A DNA stretch of 64,000 nt from an uncultured bacterium. Its GTDB lineage: Bacteria > Bacteroidota > Ignavibacteria > Kapaibacteriales > UBA4661. The notes under the pieces are model-generated. The model was not told the origin of the DNA and made no database searches. It worked only from the letters and a program-made list of their open reading frames with translations. The stretch is from assembly GCA_937899715.1 (NCBI GenBank), contig CALCNX010000050.1, forward strand, positions 1 to 64,000. Reading direction: 5' to 3'. The first letter of the stretch is position 1, and the number at the start of each line of letters is the position of its first letter. Both the position numbers and the translations under genes were made by a program. This document shows, in pieces, positions 60,401 to 64,000 of this stretch.

Positions 60401-63400
60401 GATGTTGCAATCACAAAACGACCAGCAGCACTGATACCAGCAGCGTTACCAAATTGCAATGTTCCGTTTACACGAAGGTTCGTGCCAGCAGGAATCATTG
60501 TCAATGTGCGAACTGTACCGGCAACTGTCGGACCAAGAATGTTCAACTGACCGTTAGGAATGCCATTACCAATTACTTGGAAGTTAGCTGTACCGGAGCA
60601 GGTGTTCAAAGTCAAGGACTGTGTAGCACCGAAGAACGTTGTCGGGAAGTAACTGCCGTTAAAGCCGTTTGCCAAGGTAATTGACGAGTTGGCTGTTGCT
60701 GCATTCACGGTGAATGTACCAGCGCCCGGGGTTACCGAGTGCGTGAAGGCAGAAGCATCACCGTTGAACTGGTCAGCTGTGCCAAAGTTTGACGCACGGT
60801 ATGAGGTGTTGTTGAAGCGAAGAGCAACAGCAGCACCTGCAAGGAAGTTACCACCGATTTGAAGTGTACCGGTTGTCGTGTTGAAACCGTCGGTACCAAG
60901 AGTACCAAATGTCAACGGACCGTTACTAACGGTTGTTGTACCGGTAGAGGTGATAAGCATACCGTTGAAGACCGGGGTCAAAAGCGGAGTTGCACCTTGA
61001 TCGATAACACCAGCGTTGAAGCCAGGACCAAGAACCACTGTAGCAGGGTTAATGAAGCCCGGTACAGCGACGTTGCCACCGTTAGTACCACCCAAGATGC
61101 CAGCAGCACCTGAACCAGGAGCCGGGAAAGCATTGCCAGGAGCAGCAAGTGTGTTCCAAACATCAAGACGTGCACCTGCAAGTACCGTCAGGGTACCACC
61201 AAGTTGCATCGAAGCACCTGTGCTGGTAGCAAACGAATACTGAGGAGCCAAACGCAAGTTACCGCTCAGGTTCATTGCACCATTGGTATAGAATGTACCG
61301 GTAAAGTGCTGACCAAAGAGATTACCAGGGATAGTAGAAGCGTTTGCAGTTGCACCGAAGTACACTTGCGAACGTGTGCTCGTACCTTGGATAACGCCAT
61401 TGCCGTTAAGAGCGTTGGCATCGGTATTCATTGTAACAAGCGTTGCAGAACCACCAAGTGAGATTACGTTGCTTGTCGAGAACGGAACAGCCGTATTACC
61501 TGTGTTACCAGCAATACGAAGTGAACCGCCCGGAGCAGCCAAGATAACCGAACCGCTTGTGATTTGTGCTGTACCAGTCGAGCTGGCGAGAGTACCGGTA
61601 AGGCTATTACCTGTCAAACGGAAGTTCGGGATAATAGCAACGTTAGCCGTGGTGGAAAGTGCACCAGGACCAATTGTCAAACGACCGTTGAGAACATCGC
61701 CACCGGTTGCTGTACCAGCAACGGTAATTGTTTGCAAGCCCGGAAGAACGATGAAATCAGGATTACGGTTATTGATAACAAGGTTAGCACCATATGGTGT
61801 AATACCTACGGTACCGGCAGTGACGCTCAACGTGCCACCAAGGCTCAAGATACCATTGAACGAGTTCGATGCACCAAGAACAAGTCGGCATTCAAGGTTC
61901 ATAGCACCACTGGTGATCATTGTTCCTGTCCACGGATTTGAGAATACGCAGCCGGGAACTGTACCACCGTTAGCGCCAGCACCGAAGGTGAAGCGTGAGG
62001 TTGTAGGATCAGCAGCGCGGATAGAACCAGCACCTGCAGCGATCAAACGACTAATGGTTGTGTTGTTGAACACGAAGTTTGCGTTAGCACCGATTGCAAC
62101 CGGACCGCCCGCAGTAAATTTCGCATCATCAGCCAAACCAGTGCCCATGGTGATACCAGGCTGGGTCAAGGTCATTTCAGGACCAGGCGATGTAACGAGA
62201 TTACCAATGAACGGATTGGTGAAGACAGCACCCGGAATCGTAGCGCCAAGAGCGCCAGGACCGAGGGTAATGCTTGCGTTCGGACCTGCACCGCTAATAT
62301 TACCACCGCCCGGAAGCGAAGCACCGGTCGAGGAAGTGTTGTTCAACACAAGGTTTGCACCGTCTTGAACAACGAACACAGCGGATGTAGCAACGTTCAA
62401 GACACCGTTTGCCGAACCAGACGCGCCGATAGTCAAGGTAGCACCGGCAGGAACGTTTGGCAAGGAGTATGCAATGAAGTTTGGAGCGATAGGAATAGCG
62501 CTGTTCAGAGGATTATTGCGACCAATTGTCAAACGACCGTTAAACGGTGAAGCAAACGTAGCTGCGGTAACAGCAGGATTGCCCGTTGTGATAAGCGGAA
62601 GAATAACTTCTGAAAGGTTCGTAGCACCCTGAATTGTACCGGTCAGCGTCGTCAAGCGCGGTGCGCCTGTGGTCGCATTCATGGATACAACAAGTTGAAT
62701 AGCGTCATCAATGGTAAGATTTGAGCCATTCAATTGTATCTCACCTGCAGTAACGTTGCCGTCAGCAGCAAGTACTGTGGCTGTAGCTGTGGTCAATGAT
62801 GCTGTCAAGCGGAAGCTACCACTGGAAGGAAGCTGCAATGAACCAACAAACGGAACTGATTGAGGTGTGGTCGGACCAAAACGGCGACCGTCAATTTGAC
62901 CACCGTTAAAGCCGGGTCCAAGAATAATCGGAACATTAACGCTTGCACCTGTTACGGTACCGAGTGTTGTGCCGGTCAAGGAGTTCAAGCCCGTCATACC
63001 AAGAACAACAGAGCTGTTGTTCGCGCTTGTTACCACTACGGGACCAAGCAGGTTCAGGACGCTGTTAGGAGCAAAGGTAAATGTACCGTTGGTAATATAG
63101 ACCGGACGATTTGTATTTGCCGGCGGCGGAGCAATATTCATTGTTCCTACGAACGGCGAAACAAATTGTTGAGCATTGATACCGGTAGCACCTGTACCAA
63201 GCGGACCAGTTGTGCTAATGCCACTCCAGCCGGAGTTGAAGCCACCACCGTTACCCAAGTTGACTTGAGAAGTCAAATCGGTACCAGCAATACGTCCACT
63301 ACCCCAGATTGCATTTGCATTGGTGGTAAAGGTAATACCGGAAGCGGACAAGATAGTGAGCGTACCAGGAGCTTGTGTGAAGAGCGTAGCACCACTGGAG

Positions 63401-64000
63401 CCCATGGTAAGAGAACCATTAAGGTTAAGCGGCGAAATCGGGAGAACAAGTCCTGAGTTCAATGGCGAGGTAAAGTTCGCAGCATTGACGACACCGTTGT
63501 TGAAGCCAGTACCTAATGTTATGGTTGAAGGACCAAAAGCAGCAAGTGTTCCGCCTGAGAGCAACGACAAGATCGGACCACCGATACGTCCTGTGCCATT
63601 CAGCGAACTTGCACTTTGGTTATTCAGAGTAAGGTTCGCACCCGGAGCAAGAGCAATATCATCTTGCAAGGTCAAACAGCCTGTCTGACCGATGGTGAGC
63701 GAAGCACGTGTTACCTGCATCGGGTTTGTGAGTGCACCACGACCTTGAATCACAAGACCACCATTGAACGGGCTGGCAAGTACACCTTGGGAAGCGATTG
63801 TGCCATTGTTGAATTGTGGACCGAGAATAAGTTTTGAGGTACAATCAATACCTTGGATAAAGCCAGGCAATGTCGCATCAGTAACGACCGTGGCGGTAGT
63901 AACACCATTCAAAGTAAGGCTGGAACCAGCAGCAATGGTAAGTTGAGTCGGTCCGAGGAACAGACTGGTCTTACCAAAAGGCGAACCAAGAACAAGGTTA
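57403..64000 (-). CDS. Giant T9SS-secreted surface protein, N-terminus cut by window edge
   Basis: The frame is open to the right edge (my decoding of the last bases gives NLVLGSPFGKTSLFLGPTQL), so at least 2199 codons are present and the start lies outside; TTG at 63912 is only an internal Leu codon. The first 1400 visible residues are low-complexity, Gly/Asn/Thr/Ala-rich, with recurring LGPGFNGGxIPG, F.(N/S)PFNGTM and LNLxNTS motifs, likely a beta-helix or repeat stalk. The last third has IPT/TIG-like modules (ITGRYFIPGAVVSFNGTPL, ITIEGVNFVAGSVVRLGGTQ). The end is a T9SS type A sorting domain (IRVYPNPVVESVSVEANLER, LPTGAYMVEITDG). A surface-adhesin role is inferred. Confidence 0.92.
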   Translation of the reverse strand, partial: NLVLGSPFGKTSLFLGPTQLTIAAGSSLTLNGVTTATVVTDATLPGFIQGIDCTSKLILGPQFNNGTIASQGVLASPFNGGLVIQGRGALTNPMQVTRASLTIGQTGCLTLQDDIALAPGANLTLNNQSASSLNGTGRIGGPILSLLSGGTLAAFGPSTITLGTGFNNGVVNAANFTSPLNSGLVLPISPLNLNGSLTMGSSGATLFTQAPGTLTILSASGITFTTNANAIWGSGRIAGTDLTSQVNLGNGGGFNSGWSGISTTGPLGTGATGINAQQFVSPFVGTMNIAPPPANTNRPVYITNGTFTFAPNSVLNLLGPVVVTSANNSSVVLGMTGLNSLTGTTLGTVTGASVNVPIILGPGFNGGQIDGRRFGPTTPQSVPFVGSLQLPSSGSFRLTASLTTATATVLAADGNVTAGEIQLNGSNLTIDDAIQLVVSMNATTGAPRLTTLTGTIQGATNLSEVILPLITTGNPAVTAATFASPFNGRLTIGRNNPLNSAIPIAPNFIAYSLPNVPAGATLTIGASGSANGVLNVATSAVFVVQDGANLVLNNTSSTGASLPGGGNISGAGPNASITLGPGALGATIPGAVFTNPFIGNLVTSPGPEMTLTQPGITMGTGLADDAKFTAGGPVAIGANANFVFNNTTISRLIAAGAGSIRAADPTTSRFTFGAGANGGTVPGCVFSNPWTGTMITSGAMNLECRLVLGASNSFNGILSLGGTLSVTAGTVGITPYGANLVINNRNPDFIVLPGLQTITVAGTATGGDVLNGRLTIGPGALSTTANVAIIPNFRLTGNSLTGTLASSTGTAQITSGSVILAAPGGSLRIAGNTGNTAVPFSTSNVISLGGSATLVTMNTDANALNGNGVIQGTSTRSQVYFGATANASTIPGNLFGQHFTGTFYTNGAMNLSGNLRLAPQYSFATSTGASMQLGGTLTVLAGARLDVWNTLAAPGNAFPAPGSGAAGILGGTNGGNVAVPGFINPATVVLGPGFNAGVIDQGATPLLTPVFNGMLITSTGTTTVSNGPLTFGTLGTDGFNTTTGTLQIGGNFLAGAAVALRFNNTSYRASNFGTADQFNGDASAFTHSVTPGAGTFTVNAATANSSITLANGFNGSYFPTTFFGATQSLTLNTCSGTANFQVIGNGIPNGQLNILGPTVAGTVRTLTMIPAGTNLRVNGTLQFGNAAGISAAGRFVIATSSTLSALSAVNIDATNFGTIAAAAPSSIYDAAGPATVDTFYPALGLAGGFTGILRVSGNIVISGVTETLAASGQLSLCNNAMLSLANVATSGLNLNNTGTNSLNGTGLILGTSATNSVLNLGAGFNGGQIPGGYFGSSANPFNGTMRLAGNTPANTGAGSLSVVTAPLFIGATGLFDFTAGSANKLTLTQPASVLGTVSNSGSTQYFVTAPGALTLGNVGNVTFPVGPSSTVFAPINLTNNATPASFSVVAAGSVTQAVPFATGSAVLRQSIVNQQWNVSQLTGVTPGFAVTVTPLWLPGQEAGGFNRSLAVTNAFTTTSGTISSGAGAAASDPTFAGYFRSGVTVTQTATNNLNNTPILVSSQPSPAVLAFTPPAQSSGATLTITGNRFAPGASVSLGGVNVPAASVTLVSGGSSGIDTLRVVVPSNAASGNVVVTQTGGTSTAASQFTFLGTPLQQAVIRTVTPSPIPAGLGDVEITIDGAAFGVLTPRVVAAGSGITSTITPSSNTTTRIVATIPGNVVRNIGSVVFTVTSLDRLPVSTTVTVSTPPALALTSLSPSTTTGNLRAFTISVNGNNFSAQSLFSLGTTTLRVLSVTRNSDGTLTARVEAPVGVLSGNVTVLNLNGQTASLPFVVNSLPRPLVNGVSPNVLPPGSPAATIAITGRYFIPGAVVSFNGTPLTGVQLTGDSLITVTIPAGLLANPDLAVLTVTNPDGQSIGYRLPITVAAPGAIEIRSFTPTTTTASASAFSILIDGSGFAGTPTVFLGGVQLTVVGATSATQLRVNVPATANVAGTYQLQVVNPSGVMAQRSYTIEVNTTGLNPQTAPAITRVTPTVANAGVTTNITIEGVNFVAGSVVRLGGTQLAIVSLSADGTRIVATVPGTVAAGAYVLSVTVPDGRAATQPFPLAVGVSAEPLAGIRVYPNPVVESVSVEANLERAAKVVITVTNSLGQRVMVVEQNAAAGFFSRSLNINSLPTGAYMVEITDGARRSVEKIIKN

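Noticed and set aside
61376..62368. Plus-strand open frame of 330 codons opposite the second giant gene
   Set aside because: The Pro/Ala/Val-rich product is the complement of the repetitive coding sequence and has no start signal or known motif.

Overview
The window looks like a chromosomal segment of a Gram-negative bacterium of the Bacteroidota/Chlorobiota (FCB) group. Supporting signs are C-terminal type IX secretion sorting domains on two giant surface proteins, several two-component-regulator-propeller/Y_Y_Y histidine kinases, an LptD of the Bacteroidota type, KdsB (Gram-negative LPS), weak or absent Shine-Dalgarno sequences at many genes, and two promoters of the Bacteroidota form (TTG, about 19-20 bp, TAnnTTTG). 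The species cannot be named from sequence reading alone; a deep lineage near Chlorobi, Ignavibacteria or Kapabacteria is my best guess.

Layout. 1-1040: the 5' part of an IS256-family transposase with one putative IS end, next to a single-domain globin gene. 1.7-9.5 kb: a signalling block with a TraB-like DUF5694 protein, a soluble histidine kinase, a chemoreceptor and a propeller histidine kinase. 9.5-19.1 kb: a tightly packed minus-strand block, probably transcribed from 19.1 towards 9.5 kb: MpaB/Lcp-like oxygenase, PaxB/Pyr4-like membrane terpene cyclase, RuvX (these three joined by 4-base ATGA overlaps), a TPR lipoprotein, a DUF4292 lipoprotein, LptD and a membrane adenylate cyclase. 19.3-34.9 kb: mostly housekeeping genes (AraC regulator, NTF2-like protein, cytochrome P460, CheW, YbaK, GT39 transferase, IspF, a large sensor kinase, cysteine desulfurase, GatC, KdsB, an outer-membrane protein, YqeY, an AbiE-like pair, MutS2). 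35-41.4 kb: an intergenic-repeat-rich signalling region with a lone receiver, a 66-residue coiled-coil protein, a LytTR regulator and its probable LytS-type propeller kinase, with a GxxExxY gene framed by inverted repeats wedged between the two. 41.7-45.8 kb: a FlgD-Ig-like exported protein, a HicAB pair and a fused E1 alpha/beta 2-oxoacid dehydrogenase. 46-64 kb: two giant T9SS-type surface proteins (the second runs off the right edge), a LuxR-type regulator, ribosomal protein L33 and a second fused E1 alpha/beta enzyme.

The most promising unexplained unit is the MpaB-like oxygenase plus PaxB-like cyclase pair (17108-19095). Both families act on isoprenoid chains in other organisms, the cyclase keeps both acidic residues known to be essential in Pyr4, and the two genes are translationally coupled in an operon that continues into outer-membrane biogenesis genes. 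Other points of interest are the inverted-repeat-framed GxxExxY cassette, a five-unit array with about 20-bp period at 36145-36240, a pair of self-palindromic 22-mers at 35004-35073, and the 11-fold 120-130-residue repeat array in the 2535-residue surface protein. I saw no tRNA, rRNA, CRISPR array or riboswitch.
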